A stretch of 64,000 nt of DNA, from the NCBI GenBank assembly GCA_028095005.1, contig CM051459.1, positions 312,606,513-312,670,512 on the forward strand, read 5' to 3'. The position numbers were made by a program, and so were the translations under genes. The notes under the pieces are model-generated. The model was not told the DNA's origin and searched no databases. It was given only the letters and a program-made list of their open reading frames with translations. Shown here piece by piece: positions 9,820-22,916 of the stretch. Every line of letters starts with the position of its first letter. Within the stretch, counting starts at the first letter, position 1. The DNA is from Rhynchospora pubera (Eukaryota > Streptophyta > Magnoliopsida > Poales > Cyperaceae).

Positions 9820-10825
9820 ATCATCAGACCGTTTTATCTGAACTGACAGTCCAATTATATCTGTCTCAGGCCAGAAAGCAACTTATACTGCAGTAGAGGA
9901 TCCAAAATGGTCCTTCAAATCTGCAAATAGTAGTTTTATCACAAGCGACTTCAATCAACTACCGATTATAGGCACGGAAGCGCAGAAGAAAACAAAGGAA
10001 CCATAACTGGAAGACAAAGTCTGATTGGGTGCTACCGAATTACATCAGTGCACTTCCCAAATTCCAAGCATTCAATCTCTACGCCGGATAATGATATGAA
10101 CAGAAGTATCTAGGCACTTTTGTCGCTTGACAATTTTATAATTTGGCAACCAGCAAATTGTAAAACTCAAAATGATTTTGTATTCATTTAAAACATTATA
10201 ATTGGTCTCTTATAATAAATTTTATCCAATGTAAGAAGAGATTTACAGAAGACATTATTCAGTACCTCCAACCAGATGGATTTTCATTAAAACAGAGACC
10301 ACATAAACAAAAATGCTACCCGTGCAAGATGTTAATTTTTTATAATTGAATTTGTTATACAACAGAAATGAATCAGAATGAACTGGCTCTGGTTAAGAAG
10401 ATACATTCTAGTCTTACACCTCAAAATAGCAAAGTACAGCCTTATATGCAATTGCAGTATCCACTCTACAGTGCGCTTAAAATCATCTTGCTCTCTCCTC
10501 CCCCAAAACAATCTCCCCCCCCCCCCCCCAACCCCCCTCGCTGCCAAAGCCAGAATGAAGGAAAAGATAAAACAAGAAAAAGAATAAACCCCTCTCTAAG
10601 TTTTTTCTTGCCAGCATGAACATACTATTGTGTATTGGTATTGAATATATATGAATCGTTGCTATCAAAGAAAAACTGGTCCTCATGAGACCACGAAAGA
10701 ATTAAGTCGATTCAGTAACAATGACGGTGAATGGAAACAATTGTAAATTGGATGATTAGGTTGAATAATCCTGCTCAGTGTAACGTGAACTCGTTTTGGA
10801 ATATTGAAAAATAAAATTGAATGCT
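9820..10825. other. Intergenic DNA downstream of TTL
   Basis: Contains a poly-C-rich patch at about 10507-10537 and the 3' flank of the TTL gene. A canonical AATAAA poly(A) signal on the minus strand was not evident. No other gene was recognised. Confidence 0.45.
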
Positions 10826-13800
10826 TCAAAATCCGTAATGTCTGACTGAATATTCCAATAGCTGCTGGCTAGGACAAACCATCTCCTTAACCCTATTTCC
10901 ATTCTTGTAAATCTTGAATGTTGGTACCATTCTTACATTTTCTGCCTTGGCAACTGCTGGGTTCTCAATTACATCCACCTAAGTTTATCCATATATCACA
11001 TTAATGTCTTAAAAGGAATTAATAAAGAAAGCACACATTAGTTTACCAAATAAACAGAAAAAATTTAACCTTAAGAAAATTTACTGAAGGGTATCGGGCA
11101 CAAAGAGCGTCAAGAAAAGGAGCCATCTGGGAGCAGTGTGGGTTTAATGGAGCCATAAAATGTACAACCGACACACCTAAAGAACAATAAATTTTAATTT
11201 CAATTGTTAAATAACTGGACAATCACTACAATTTCACAAGTTTGTAAAGTACAGTTGACTGGGTTTTTTTTGTTTTACTGGCTTATCTTTGACAGAATCA
11301 TTTAAATTATTGAGTTCACTCCAAGATTAGGCACTTCTAATATTCCTGTGTTGCTTTTCAAGAGTGGCACTGAGTGGAACCGGTACCACTTCAACAACAT
11401 ACAGTAACGGGCTCGTTACATATTAGGTCAAATGAGTAAATGGATAGGTTTCAAATTTGAAGATATAGAACTGACCAGGTAAGGAAATGGCGGTGTGGAA
11501 CTGGTCAAGACCAGAGATCAGCTCAACCTCACCACCAAACTTCATGTTAGAGACCTCCTCGCCGCGGGACAACTTGAGAGCCACCTGCGCATGGAACAGC
11601 GCCTCTGCCACCTCGGTGTCTCCTGGCAGCTCTTTTCTCAATGCCTCATAGTCCCTCACTGATTCAGCCCACCTCTCTATCTGCTCAAAGAAAGTTGTAG
11701 AATGCATCAGGTTAATTAATTAAATATGTGATTCCCAATTGCCAATTTGCCAATAATTATGATTAGACTCCCACAAAAAGGGTGATGGGACAAACAGTTC
11801 TATAAATAACACTGTTGCAGTGATGTGAAACATACCATGCAGTAATATACAAAGTAATCTTGCTTGGAGAATTATTCCTTGAGCTATTGCTACTATTTCA
11901 ACCAGTCCACTTATTAAATTTCTTGTCAACTTTGCCAGCATAATCAAATTTGAAGGACAACAATATTATTAAAAACATAGAGCATATGCAGTTCATTGAA
12001 AAGCAATAATTAACCACCTACTGGGCAAAGCATGATCCATAAGGCTAATTAACCTTCTATATAGATCAATCATGTGGCCAATCATACTAAGCCACAGTAC
12101 TTGGGAAACCAACAGCATTTAAAGAAACATAAAAGAAAATATTGCAAGAGTAGGATTTTCTTACCTCTTTTCCAAAATCACTGAGGAAAAACTACAGGAT
12201 TAAGTATACATAGATATTGTGGAACACGAGATTGCATGTAAGAATCACAACCTTAGCATATGAGGCAGCCCGCCTGAGAAGGGCCTTTGTGTAATTCGGC
12301 TGAATTCGGAGGGCCTCATTGCAATCTTCAATGGACTTATCCCACTGGCCGAGCTTGTACATGCATGCTGCTCTGTTACAGTACAATACAGGATTCGATG
12401 GATCATGCCGCAAACCTTCACCATAGGCCAAGGAAGCTTCCGTAAACTTTCCCGAATTGAAAAGTTCATTTCCAAGCGAGCGGGCGCGTGCAACTGATTT
12501 CACAATGATTGTGAAGGAATTCAATTCTGAGTTTTCCGGATCAATTTTCCTGGCTTTCTCAGCTGCCTCGACAGCTGTCTCAAATCTGTACAATTCGGTA
12601 ATTTAACAAACCATCACTGCCAGCTTCATTTATAATAGCTTCAAACATAGAACAGCTCATCAAGACTATATTTTTTAGTAATTTTGTATCATCAAGAGCA
12701 GCTTTTGGTTCAAGTCTTAAATCTTTCTATTTCTCTGGGCAATGAAAAGTTGATGGTTTATAGAAGACCAACATAACTAACAAAGAAAGATTTCAAAAAA
12801 AAAATGTGTATATTTCCAACTGTCGTTTCACCACATGCTCAGAACTCCTGAAATTATAAATGTTCACTGGATCTTCTTCAATGTTATTGCTCTTATCAGT
12901 ATTTGTAAAATTTATGAACTTACCTTCCTCGGGCCATTTCCACAAGTGCGTGAACATAGTGAATGTATGAGTTCCCAACAAACCCAAAATACTTAGTATC
13001 CACCGAAAAGGAATATGACGAGTCAAGTTTGCATGCATCGCATATTGCCATATCAGCGTCATCAACCTGGTACAGCCGAAGGTATGCCTCTGCCTTTGAA
13101 GCAAAAATCTGCGATTATCAATCACCAATTGTCAAAAACTGAAACAGTTACAGAAAAACGACAAAAAGAAACACAGTAATTTCAGGTATAATGTGTAAGT
13201 ACTAAGACCTCAGAAATCCAGCATGGTAATAAACAAAGAAAATTATAATATTTGACTTCATTTTAACCAATAATGTTTATATCAGAAATATGCATGACAA
13301 AGCATAATATTAATATCAACAATGCAATAAAATGTTATATTAATTATTGAGCATATGTTCTTTTCACAATTCGCTCATCACAATAAGGAAATTACGACTC
13401 GATAAGACATTAATTATTTATTTTCAGGTATTCAATGTATATTGTTTGCAAAGAGAAACAATAACTGGGTATAAGCCACATAACACAGTAAGGATATACC
13501 TTATCTACTTCTGCTATCTAACTAAACTTTTATAAGCACACAATATAAAATTGTATACTGATGCAACACTATTTGTTCCTTTGGCATTCATGCACACAAC
13601 CCTGTATATGGAGAAACTAACCAAAGGAGAAGAATCAGCTCCGGCTGTAATGGCTGAATCTGTTTCTCGCAAGACAATTTTCCAATCCCCTGACCTGCGT
13701 GCATCTGCACATCGGGTCAAGTGCTTTTCCAAAGTTTGCAGTTTATGTAACTCTATGAGATCAGGTTGCGTACTTGCAAGAAGAAGGTGCATTTTGGAGT

Positions 13801-14987
13801 TCTCAACCACACCTAACCTAAATTCAAATCAGTAGAAATTATTGACTCCTCTTTTATTCCATTAAAAGGTAAAAGATAAAAAAAAATCCATAATTACAAA
13901 AAAAAAACAATTCCATTTAAATATCATGGAATGGAAAATGAATAATTAAAAATTTTTAAGCGCGTACAGAAATTTCTACCCCAATAACACGACAGTTACT
14001 TATTTGAGCTGACTAGCTAGAACTTCAAATGTTAGGACTTTTAAGCTGAAAATATGAGCTGCAAACTTTAAAGGATCATTATGTAGTTTTGTCCACAACA
14101 ATTCTTAAGATCCAATAAGATTAGACAAAATAAAAAAAAAGGCTATGGAACTCAATCAAGTCTCAAAAATAGACAACCAATCAAACAAATGGATAAAGCT
14201 ACCTCAGGAAAAGAGAAGCCAGTCTCTGGTGGGCCCGACTGAAACCTGGATCCAACCGTACTGCCTCCTCACACTCTCGCATTGCCTCCCCGAACCGCCT
14301 CAAACCAATCAATGCCGCTGCTTTGTTGCTCCTACAAACAGGGTTATCAGGTTGCATACAAGCTGCTCGATCATACACCCGCAATGCCTCCAAGAGCTGC
14401 CCTTTTTTATAAAGCTCATTGCCTATTCTCTTCACCTCTTCAAGATCCACACTCACCATGGCCCTTTTTACAGATGAGAAATCCTCAATGCCCGTGCCAG
14501 TACCAGTAGCAGCCCCACCCCGAATAATGCTCCCATGGCCATAATTCCCTGTGCCAGAACCAAGCACATCGTTCCGGTGCGTCACAGTCTTGTGGACCGT
14601 ACTCGGCTTCGCTATCTTACCAGATGGGCAGATGTTACCAGCCGGCAGGAGGTTGGTCACCGGTGAACTGGCGGTGCTGTTGGTGTGAGTACTGACATTG
14701 GTGGTGCCGCTACCAGTGAAGATCAAGGGACCAGATCCGGTTCGGCGGTGACCCGGTTTAGGAAACGAATTAGAGAGTATTTCACCGGAATGTGTGCGCC
14801 GGGCAGCAAGAGATGACCCTGCAGAGGAACTGGTGGAGCTTGTAGTGCTGGTGGTCTGGTGTGTGAAGAGAGTAGAAACTGGAGAGTCCGGTTTGTCGGT
14901 CTCGAGGCTAAGAGCAGTGTTGAAGTCGAACGGTAGGTCGGAGGCCTTGGTGGAGCGAGTTGTAGGCATCTCGGTAGAGTGCGACAT
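10826..14987 (-). CDS. TTL: TTL-family TPR and thioredoxin-like protein, 7 exons, 654 aa
   Basis: Exons, in reading order, are 14987-14203, 13817-13622, 13108-12924, 12585-12252, 11680-11476, 11176-11070 and 10978-10826. All introns are GT-AG and the joined frame is open (1965 bp with stop). Residues 1-170 are Ser/Thr/Gly-rich and probably disordered, with the family-typical GHRRTGSGPLIF. TPR units follow at about 178-262, a helical linker at 263-390, further TPRs at about 405-500, and a thioredoxin-like fold at about 545-654. The active-site position reads LNPHC (579-583), with only one cysteine, so the fold is redox-inactive, as is usual for TTL proteins. The Arabidopsis TTL proteins (about 690-700 residues) are scaffolds in abscisic-acid, osmotic-stress and brassinosteroid signalling. 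The start is the first in-frame ATG, and the upstream region is CT/GA-rich. The family call is firm; the exact paralogue is not assignable. Confidence 0.93.
11821..11868. repeat. Dispersed repeat inside TTL intron 4
   Basis: This 48-bp block matches 1601-1649 in the same orientation. It sits in the intron between exon 4 (ends 12252) and exon 5 (starts 11680) and does not affect the splice sites. Confidence 0.55.
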
Positions 14988-15400
14988 TTCGTCGAACAGG
15001 TTGTGGGTGTGGAAGTGGCGTCAGTGGATTGGGGAGAGAGAAGGCATGGGCAGAAGGAGAAATGGGAAATGGGGATCTCTGCCTCTCTCTCTCTCTCGTT
15101 AGAGAGGGAAGGAAGGAAGGAATAGCATGGACTCAAGGAGTAATGTGTGGGTAGATTTGGAGCAGAGAGAGAGGTTTACTACTTAAAAAGGAGATCTTAC
15201 TTTCCTTTTTTTCTTTTTCTTTATTTTTTGACTTTTTGGTTTTACTTGTTTTGTTGGGGTACTAATCCAAATCTAAAAACTCACGAGAAAACTCGGAACC
15301 CCAATCTCTCTCTTTCTCTCGCTCTGTGAAGAGAATTAAAGGCTCTCACTCTCACACGATTCTGATCTCTTGTGATGTTTCTGAAGATACATATTGTGTG
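14988..15400 (-). promoter_or_regulatory. TTL 5' leader and proximal promoter region
   Basis: Upstream of the ATG at 14987 lie a GA/CT dinucleotide run (about 15080-15100), AAGG repeats and a CTCTCT tract near 15160-15175, typical of plant 5' leaders and core promoters lacking a TATA box. No clear TATA box was found on the minus strand. Another CT tract occurs at about 15305-15325. The exact transcription start cannot be set from sequence. Confidence 0.4.
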
Positions 15401-15611
15401 GCATACGACTGACAATTATATCTATTAGGTTTTGATGTAAAAGTTATAAGATAATTGACTCGGCATATGGGAAAGCAATAGCAGCTGCCACTTTGGTTTC
15501 CAGACTTGGAGAGGGAGCATGCGCGCGTGATAATTTGTTCGCCTCTCTTCGTCAGCAGTAAGTTTGATCAAACCTATTAGATGACTGGAAAATCATGTTT
15601 AGACTGCTGTT

Positions 15612-17282
15612 AAAGTTTTTATTCTAGTGACTGACCTGCTTTCTAAGCTGATTGAAAATGGGAAAAATTTAGACCATTTTGAGGGTTTAGGTCCCCCTAT
15701 TAGGAATTCTGGCCCCTTAGTGCATCTGCAATATGCAGATGACACTCTGTTGTTTATCAAAGCTGATAAAGAAGGAGTAGAAAAGATGCATTGGTTGCTT
15801 AAGGATTTTGAGGGTATTACTGGGTTGAAAATTAATTTTGCAAAGAGTGAGTTGATTCCTCTAAACTTACCTGTCTTGTTAACAGAGGATTTTGCTAGTC
15901 TTCTTAACTGCAAAATAGGTTGTCTTTCAATCAAGTATTTGGGGCTTCCCCTGCATTGGAAGCTGCCCAGTAGAGCTGATTGGCTCTCTATTATTGAGAA
16001 AGTTAGGAAGAAGTTATCTGTTTGGAAGAGTAATTTAATGTCTTTAGGAGGCAGGTTAATTCTGATTAATTCTGTTCTTTCTAGCATTCCTCTGTACTTT
16101 ATGTCTTTCTTCAAAATGCCTAAATGGGTGATTCAGATCCTAGACAAACTTAGAAGAGGTTTTTTGTGGGGGTTTAAAGAGGGGAGACAGAAGATACCTT
16201 TGGTGGCTTGGAGCAAAATTTGTAGACCCAAAGAAATGGGGGGATGGGGTATCCTAAACTTGGAAACCATGAATTTATCTCTTTTGGGTAAATGGAAATG
16301 GAATGCTGACTCTGAGGAGTGTAGAGGTTTCTGGAAGGATATTATCTACTTTAAGTATTCTCATCGAGTTCCTTCTAGTTTTTCTCCTTTTTGGAAAGGA
16401 GTTTGGGGCACTGATCATTTAATTAGAATAGGATCTTCTAAAATAGTAGGTAATGGTCAAAATACTCTCTTTTGGCTTGATCATTGGATAGATGACTTTT
16501 CTCTAGCTAGCAGATTTCCAATTCTTTTTCAGAAAACTAAGAGACCCAGAGCTAGAGTGAGTCAAGTCTGGAATGGGGGTTCGATTAAACTTTTTCTTAG
16601 GAGAGGGGCCTCTTTGACCCTGAGAGCAGAGAAGGAGCAACTTCTAGGAATTTTAGAGAACTATCAGTTTACTTCTAGGCATGATTTTATTCGTTGGCAT
16701 TGGGATAGTGGAGGTTTCTCTGTTAAATCTCTTTATAAGTTTATTATGCATGGGGGTATTCTTGATATTACGGCTAAGCATCTGTGGAAACTTAAAATTC
16801 CTCTTAAGATCAAGCTGTTTTGTTGGTTGATGCTTAATGGCAGTATTCTTACCAAAGATGTTTTAGCTAGGAAAGGGTTTGGGGGTGATTTGAGCTGTCA
16901 ATTTTGTGATAATACTGAAACTTTAGATCACTTGTTTGTTTCTTGCTCTTTCATTAATCCCTTCTGGACTCTGTTTACTAGGTATAATGTTTGGGGTTGT
17001 GTGGTTACAGATCACTCTTTCTCAGGGTTGTGGAATTCGTTTAATTCTCTTCCTAAGTTGAATAGAATTGCAGGTTTGACTTTTCTGGCAGCTTTTAGCT
17101 AGGTCATTTGGAAGGAAAGAAACGCTAGGGTTTTTACTGATATTAGAGGATCAACTGCACTCTCTCTTTGTGCCTCAATTTTTAGTCTTTATTTGTTTTG
17201 GACAGGTCAACAGACAGGAATGGAGGTGGGTTTTCATCAAGCAAGCACTGGAGCTAGAGCAGGAGATGGCAATGGAGTTTAG
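15612..17282 (+). pseudogene. LINE reverse transcriptase/zf-RVT fragment with one internal stop
   Basis: This is the coding remnant of the LINE described for this span: the C-terminal half of the polymerase with YADD and the zf-RVT domain. One TAG (17100-17102) sits where neighbouring residues (S-stop-VIWKERN) suggest an ancestral tryptophan. The change fits a single G-to-A transition. There is no RNase H domain after the zf-RVT, unlike the LINE at 26.6-29.2 kb. Confidence 0.85.
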
Positions 17283-17493
17283 CTCTGTTTTTATTTCCTG
17301 TTATGTGTTGCTTAAGATTGTTAGGTGCTTGTTTGATGTTTTGTTTTAGGATGACTTGTTTTAGCTTTTGGTAGAAGTCTCCTGTAAGGAGCATTGTTAA
17401 TCACCTTTGGTGTGATTATGACTTTTTTGTAAACTGGGCATTATTCTTAATGCAGGATTCCCTTCTTGGGAATCTGTTCATCAAAAAAAAAAA
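15612..17493 (+). mobile_element. 5'-truncated L1-type LINE with poly(A) tail
   Basis: The element starts inside the reverse transcriptase (about 15612-15620, reading FILVTDLLSKL), keeps the catalytic motif YADD (about 15735), runs through the thumb region, and ends with a zf-RVT zinc-binding domain (about 16780-16960; FCWLM, then CQFC...H...C). The frame is open to a single TAG at 17100-17102 and then continues in the same frame to 17282 through IWKERNARVF, a motif typical of plant LINE C-termini. The 3' end is TTCATC followed by 11 A (to 17493). No clear target-site duplication was found. The element lacks ORF1, endonuclease and most of the polymerase, so it is a dead copy. Confidence 0.92.
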
Positions 17494-18165
17494 GTAAGAA
17501 CGTTTAAAATTTAAAATTTGACTAAAATTACTTCGATAGAATATTTAATTTAAAATTTGTTTATCCTACACAAGGTCCTAAATGACTAACCTGCCATCCT
17601 TCCTAAATTAATGTTTTTTTTTTCTTTTTTTTTCCTGTAATGAGATCCATTAACGAAATAGTTTATTCAACATTTCGTTAAATTTTTCCGGAAACAATGT
17701 AGAATTTTTTTATTGGTGTTAATAAATGTTATAGAGATTATATATCAAATTTCATGTTATTTTAGCAACATGTGAAGACTTATTAAGCTCTCTTGAATAT
17801 GTACCGTTAAGATTTTAAAATTATTATGCAATAGAAAATAGAAGAAAAAAACAAATCATTTTAATTTGAAGCTGAACATAGTGCCAAGGCATGTTTAATA
17901 TGTTGGATTTAAAATTTCGAAGTTTTATAACTATTGTTTAAGGCCTCAAGTTATTAATTGCCAAGAAAATTTTACCACCTTTATTTTACTTCTAATTTCA
18001 GCCATCTGTCATTATTTTACATAAATAATCTTTCTTTTCAATAATTCAGTATCTAAATTGTCTTTCTTTTAAGTCGTACACAAAATGACAATTTTTATAT
18101 TGTAGAATCTTTAAAAGCCCTTGTCACATATTTGCCAAAAAGAATTGAAAATGTTTGCAGCATTT

Positions 18166-18219
<54 letters not shown>

Positions 18220-18450
18220 ATATACCAAGTAGAATGGAAATTGATTACTATCATTTGTAATTTTGTTATCGCTTAAACAAGATATATTCTTTTTTTTCTC
18301 GTTTAGCTCTGAGAAAAAAAAAGTATATTTTTTTTCTTTGAAAATGTAGATTCTTAATAATTGTCTTCTTAAAAGATTGAATTCAGAGAATTTAAAGAAT
18401 CATGAGAGTTACTGCAGCTTATTTTATTAGTGTGTTTATAATTTAAGCAT
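17494..18450. other. AT-rich intergenic DNA
   Basis: No gene recognised. Contains an (AT)n microsatellite, described separately. Confidence 0.45.
18168..18216. repeat. (AT)n microsatellite, about 24 units
   Basis: An uninterrupted AT dinucleotide run of 49 bp, self-complementary and likely length-polymorphic. Confidence 0.92.
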
Positions 18451-18582
18451 GAAAGAAGGAAGAAGGAAGAAGGAAGAAGGCTCAAATTTATTATAAACAA
18501 TCCAAACTCTTCACAAAGTTACACACTTGCTAATACTTCTTCCCATTTCTTCCCTTCTTCCCACACCTATCCAAACGGAGCC
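18451..18582 (+). mobile_element. Left-truncated MITE of the GGGTGCGTTTGGAT family
   Basis: The interior and right end match the family (CAATCCAAACTCTTCACAAA, then CTATCCAAACGGAGCC), but the left inverted repeat is missing and replaced by a GAAGGA/AGAAGG tract. Confidence 0.7.
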
Positions 18583-19387
18583 ATAGGAAGTCAAACCAGG
18601 ACAAATTCAGAGCTCATAACACTAAAATCATATTAGTTTCTATATATATATTTCGTTGAATAATATGGAAACTGAACGAGCATCAGATTCTATCAGAATA
18701 AAATTAATTAATTTTGAATGAATCATGTAATTAGATGCTTCCTTTTCTTTACAATTTTATAAGGATAATGTTGAATTGATGTGTTATTTGTAACTTTCCT
18801 GATTGGATGGAGAGATGTCTACATCCAAAATTTCATGTTTTATGTCTTGTTTTAAAAAAGAAATACAACAGAGTATTCCACTACAAAGTGGCTTCATGTT
18901 AGTTAAAGGATTCCATTGACAGCCTAAGTTCCTAATGAATGGAGTGACAAAATGAGCCTTTCAAATAATAATTCCAATTTCTATATGTATTACGTAGCTA
19001 CCAGAAGAAATGTAATTATGATTGGAATGAAAATGAAATGTGGTCCAGCGCTAAATTGTTCCTATGCGACTTCATTAATTAATAATGGTATTATTTTCGT
19101 ATGCAGGGTATGTTCATGTAATTTTTGACAATAGTATTTATAATTCATGTGTGTTTATCCAATATTAAAAATTATAACACGTAGTAAAATATAATATAAT
19201 CAATTATTCCCGGAGCAAAAGGCAAATCTCATTAGATTTTGCTGAGGTGGACACTAACATTATTTTGTGTCCATTAATTTACGTGCAAAGATAGTTATTG
19301 AATCTTTTTTTTTTTATATCACTCGTTCTTTTTGTTCGTAACACTATTTGCGTTCACCCTTATTCTACAATCTTTGATATTCCTACA
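18583..19387. other. AT-rich intergenic DNA, no gene recognised
   Basis: No open frame with recognisable features and no transposon termini were seen. Confidence 0.45.
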
Positions 19388-19396
19388 ATATAATAT

Positions 19397-19791
19397 GAGG
19401 CATTGCTAAAAAATTATGCATAACACGGATGATCTTCGTGCAATAAGTTCGTTCTTAAATTTCATGCTTCAAACAATCGATCTAAGCCATTCATTATCTT
19501 CTCCATATTAAAATCTCATTAGAAACCAAATTTTACATTTTTTTTTCAAAATTTTTTATTATTTTTTTTACATTTTTAGAAAATTCTTAATCTAATTAAT
19601 TTTAGACCCTCAATAATAGCAGTTTTCAAAATTTTGTAAAAAAATAATAAAAAATAAAAAATGTAAAATTTGGTTTCCAATAAAATTTCGGTATAAAAAA
19701 AATATTGACCGGTTTGAATCGATTATTTAAAACATAAAATTTGAGAATGAATACGTGGCACGGACTGCGCGTAGTATTTTAACATTCCCTC
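19397..19791. mobile_element. Hairpin MITE, Mutator-type, perfect 9-bp TSD
   Basis: The 395-bp element starts GAGGCATTGCTAAAA and ends TTTTAACATTCCCTC. The 9-bp direct repeat ATATAATAT flanks it (19388-19396 and 19792-19800). Its two arms are complementary over most of their length, including ACCAAATTTTACATTTT on the left and AAAATGTAAAATTTGGTTT on the right, so the transcript would fold into a long hairpin. The AT-rich duplication could arise by chance more easily than a GC-containing one. Confidence 0.75.
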
Positions 19792-19800
19792 ATATAATAT

Positions 19801-20888
19801 TATGCTAATAATACTATTATACATCTTTTTGACATTTTCAAATAATTCTTTAAATTGGATTTTTTTTTTTTTACAATTTTTTTTCGAGTACCTTTAACAC
19901 ACGTAGATATTTTAACGATATTCTAGAATTCAATAGGTCCTTATTTTAACAAAAAAACAAAACAAGTTAATGGAGAGAAAAAAAAAAACTTAACGAAGAG
20001 AGAACGGAGAGAAACAAACAAGTTAATGGAGGTGTCAAATTCTAATAATACCCTTTAACTTTTGAACGGTTGTGATTACTCAGAGTGGCGAACCGGGCAT
20101 AGGAGTCGGGCATAAATGGACCTAACTTCCCAACAAAAAATAAAAAGTTCTATTTCTTTGGTTGTGTTAGGAACTTAGGATAGAAGTGGTGTGATTTGTT
20201 TAACAACTGAAACAACTAGGACCGTGGTTAAAAATATTAGAGTTCCGAATTATAAAATAGACACCGCGTGATTATGCCAACCATAAGAACGATAAAGACT
20301 TTATTTTTTAATTACTTGTAAAGATTTAATGAGAGTGATTCATTACAAATTGTCGTCGGAATGCATTACTTGTTGTTTGTTATTAGAGTAATTAAAATTA
20401 CAAAAGCATCACCAAAGCAATTTACTCTAAATACAGCATTAATATGGCGTGCTTTATTTCTTTTATTGGTCTCTAAATACGTTGCTTTGTTAATGCTATA
20501 TATTTCAGTTAGTGATAACATTTTCAATAAAATAACTTTTTTAGTGATATACAATGTCTCAAACTCGCTATTTCAAAATAAGAAACACAAATGTTAAATT
20601 TAAATATTTTTTTATCTTATTTATATTTATATACACGAAATTTGGATTCATACAAAATTTTATTATTTTTGGAGCTCATTTAATACTTGATCATGCATGT
20701 AAAAAAAACAAATCTAATTAATCATGATAGATTAATTTTAATATAACTATTTTTGGATAATTTGATCCAATATAAGAATTATCTCTTAAAAATTGAAGCA
20801 ATCAACACTTTGAACTTGATAGTTGAATTTTGTGTGAAAGATGGAACTTATATCATTGTGTGAAATGTCTTTAATCCTTCTAGTTTAT
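19801..20888. other. AT-rich intergenic DNA, no gene recognised
   Basis: Only composition-driven open frames (for example 20361-20597) without domains. Confidence 0.45.
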
Positions 20889-20891
20889 TAT

Positions 20892-21048
20892 GGGTGCGTT
20901 TGGATTGTTGGAAGAAAGAAGAAGAAGAAGGAAAACGAAGAAAAAAAATTATAAACAATCTAAACTCTTAACAAAGTTACACACTTTCCAATACTTCTTC
21001 CCACTTCTTTCCTTCTTCCTTTCTTCCCACACCTATCCAAACGCACCC
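20892..21048 (+). mobile_element. MITE, GGGTGCGTTTGGAT family, TSD TAT
   Basis: It has perfect inverted termini GGGTGCGTTTGGAT and ATCCAAACGCACCC, with TAT on each side (20889-20891 and 21049-21051). It is one of the best-preserved copies. Confidence 0.85.
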
Positions 21049-21065
21049 TATATCTCTTTCATAAT

Positions 21066-21219
21066 GGGTGCGTTTGGATGAGAGAAGAAGAGGAAGAAGG
21101 AAGATGGGAAGAAAAAAAATTATAAATAATCCAAACTCTTCACAAAGTTACACACTTTCCAATACTTCTTCATACTTCTTCCCTTCTTCCCTTCTTCCCA
21201 CACCTATCCAAACGCACCC
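21066..21219 (+). mobile_element. MITE, GGGTGCGTTTGGAT family, TSD AAT
   Basis: It has perfect 14-bp inverted termini and AAT on each side (21063-21065 and 21220-21222). It starts only 17 bp after the preceding copy ends, in the same orientation, with its own separate duplication. The pair therefore arose from two insertions. Confidence 0.85.
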
Positions 21220-21222
21220 AAT

Positions 21223-22916
21223 GAAAGTAGCTAGTTGAGCCTAAGCTTCTTGTGTCGCGGTCACCCAACAGAAAAAAAAGGTAAAATGGTACTCCGCCCT
21301 ACAAAAGTAAATAAAAAAAAAATCGAGTTTTTCATATACACTAAATAATGACTGGAAAAATAAACGTAAATTGTGTACACTAGTCAAGATCGCAGGGGTA
21401 AAATCGACAGATTATTTTCTATTTGGATTATTCTAACGGCTTATGAGAAGGCACGCTGCAGCCGTAAGCCCATAAATAGGTCTGAGTTTCTGCGATAATA
21501 GTTTTGTTTGTTTTTTCACAGCTATGTCATAATTTTCCTTTCGTTTTTACTTTTTTCCTGAGCGGTTCTTCCAAGTACAACTCATGCACGGAGCTTGCGT
21601 GCTAGAGAGATCTTTCCAGTCACACGCGAGCCGAAAAAGCCGAAGCCAGATTTTTTTAAAAAAATGGAAGACTAAATTGCCCCGATTAATTTGGATTCTG
21701 GCCAACTCCCTTTCATTCAAAAGAAATTACAAAGTAAACAAAATTACGCTTAATTGAACATTTTTTAATCAATTCAATCAGTTTATATGTTTTTATTTGT
21801 TTGACAAAATAGTTTTGTACTTTTGTTAATACTATATCAACTAGTTTTGTACTTTTGTTTAAATTTTATATTATCTAACTTATAAGCATATAACATGCAT
21901 GGAAAATTCTGAATTTAGGGATCACATCATGTGATAAATTGCATTATTAAATTTTATTCCATAATATATAATTAATTTGGTAATAGTTAATGTTTACAGA
22001 AATTTGAATGTATTGTTTTACTTTGCAAATTACATGTACTAAGATTATATATTGAATAGAAAAGTGGAAATTACCCATTCTTTAATTTCAACAAAAGAAA
22101 ATACAATGTAAAGAGAATAAATAATCTCAAGAGCTATCATCTAGTCTTAAATTGAAATATCGTATGACCATTTAACTGATGCTTTCAAGACAAAGTATTC
22201 CATCAAATTTATTTCATCAACAATAGTTTCTTTTGCAGCCTATTTAGGAATTTAAATAATTATAATAAAAATAATATATTACCTAGCACGTTTGTCTAGA
22301 AAAAATAGATTAAAATTTTATTGTGGTTATTTACCAAAAAAAAAAAATTCGCTCAATGTTAAGATCTAAAATACATATAAAAAATTTACTGCACGGACCA
22401 CAAAATCATATATCATAAAAAAGGATTGTAATAGAATAATGAAATTGTGGTCGGATAATTTAAGCTATCGTAAAATATAAAACAATTTTCCAAAAGGGCA
22501 AATCTTTTATTTTTCCTTCAATAAAAAATCAAAGAGGCATGAAAGGGCAAAAAGGGAAAAAAAGAGTAGAGGGAGGAGCAGTAAGCAGGGACAAGAGGAA
22601 GCAGCTGGCCACGTGAAGAGTGACGTGCCAGCTGGCCATTCATTCTCCATCTCAGGCAACTCTTCCAGCTACGCACTACGCACCACGCGCCTCTCCCTCG
22701 CCACAACGGCGTCTCTTCTCCTCTCCATTCTCCACAAACCGGAGACGTCCTTCCCTATATCTATACTGACATCAACATACAGTTGGATTTCTTTTTCAGC
22801 TACATATTAGTAGCTGTAGCCTGTAGAGGAGCAAATTCCTTGTTCATGTATGGTGTAATTAATTAAGAGTAAATTGATTTGTTACTAGAACTTTAACTTG
22901 CTAATCATTCTATGCG
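21223..22916. other. Intergenic DNA with a GC-richer patch at 22540-22760
   Basis: The patch contains a G-box CACGTG (22610-22615) and an open frame from about 22613 to 22810, but the frame has no ATG at its start and no recognised domain. It could be a relic of a gene 5' end (serine-rich, transit-peptide-like composition); this is a guess. The rest of the interval shows nothing. Confidence 0.35.

Noticed and set aside
15599..16114. 171-codon minus-strand frame
   Set aside because: Shadow of the LINE reverse transcriptase on the opposite strand.
17483..17510. Target-site duplication for the first LINE
   Set aside because: The sequence after the poly(A) (GTAAGAACG) has only weak partial matches upstream of 15612, so no duplication can be claimed.
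22613..22810. Frame with transit-peptide-like composition next to a G-box
   Set aside because: Begins with GTG, not ATG; no continuation, splice site or known domain.
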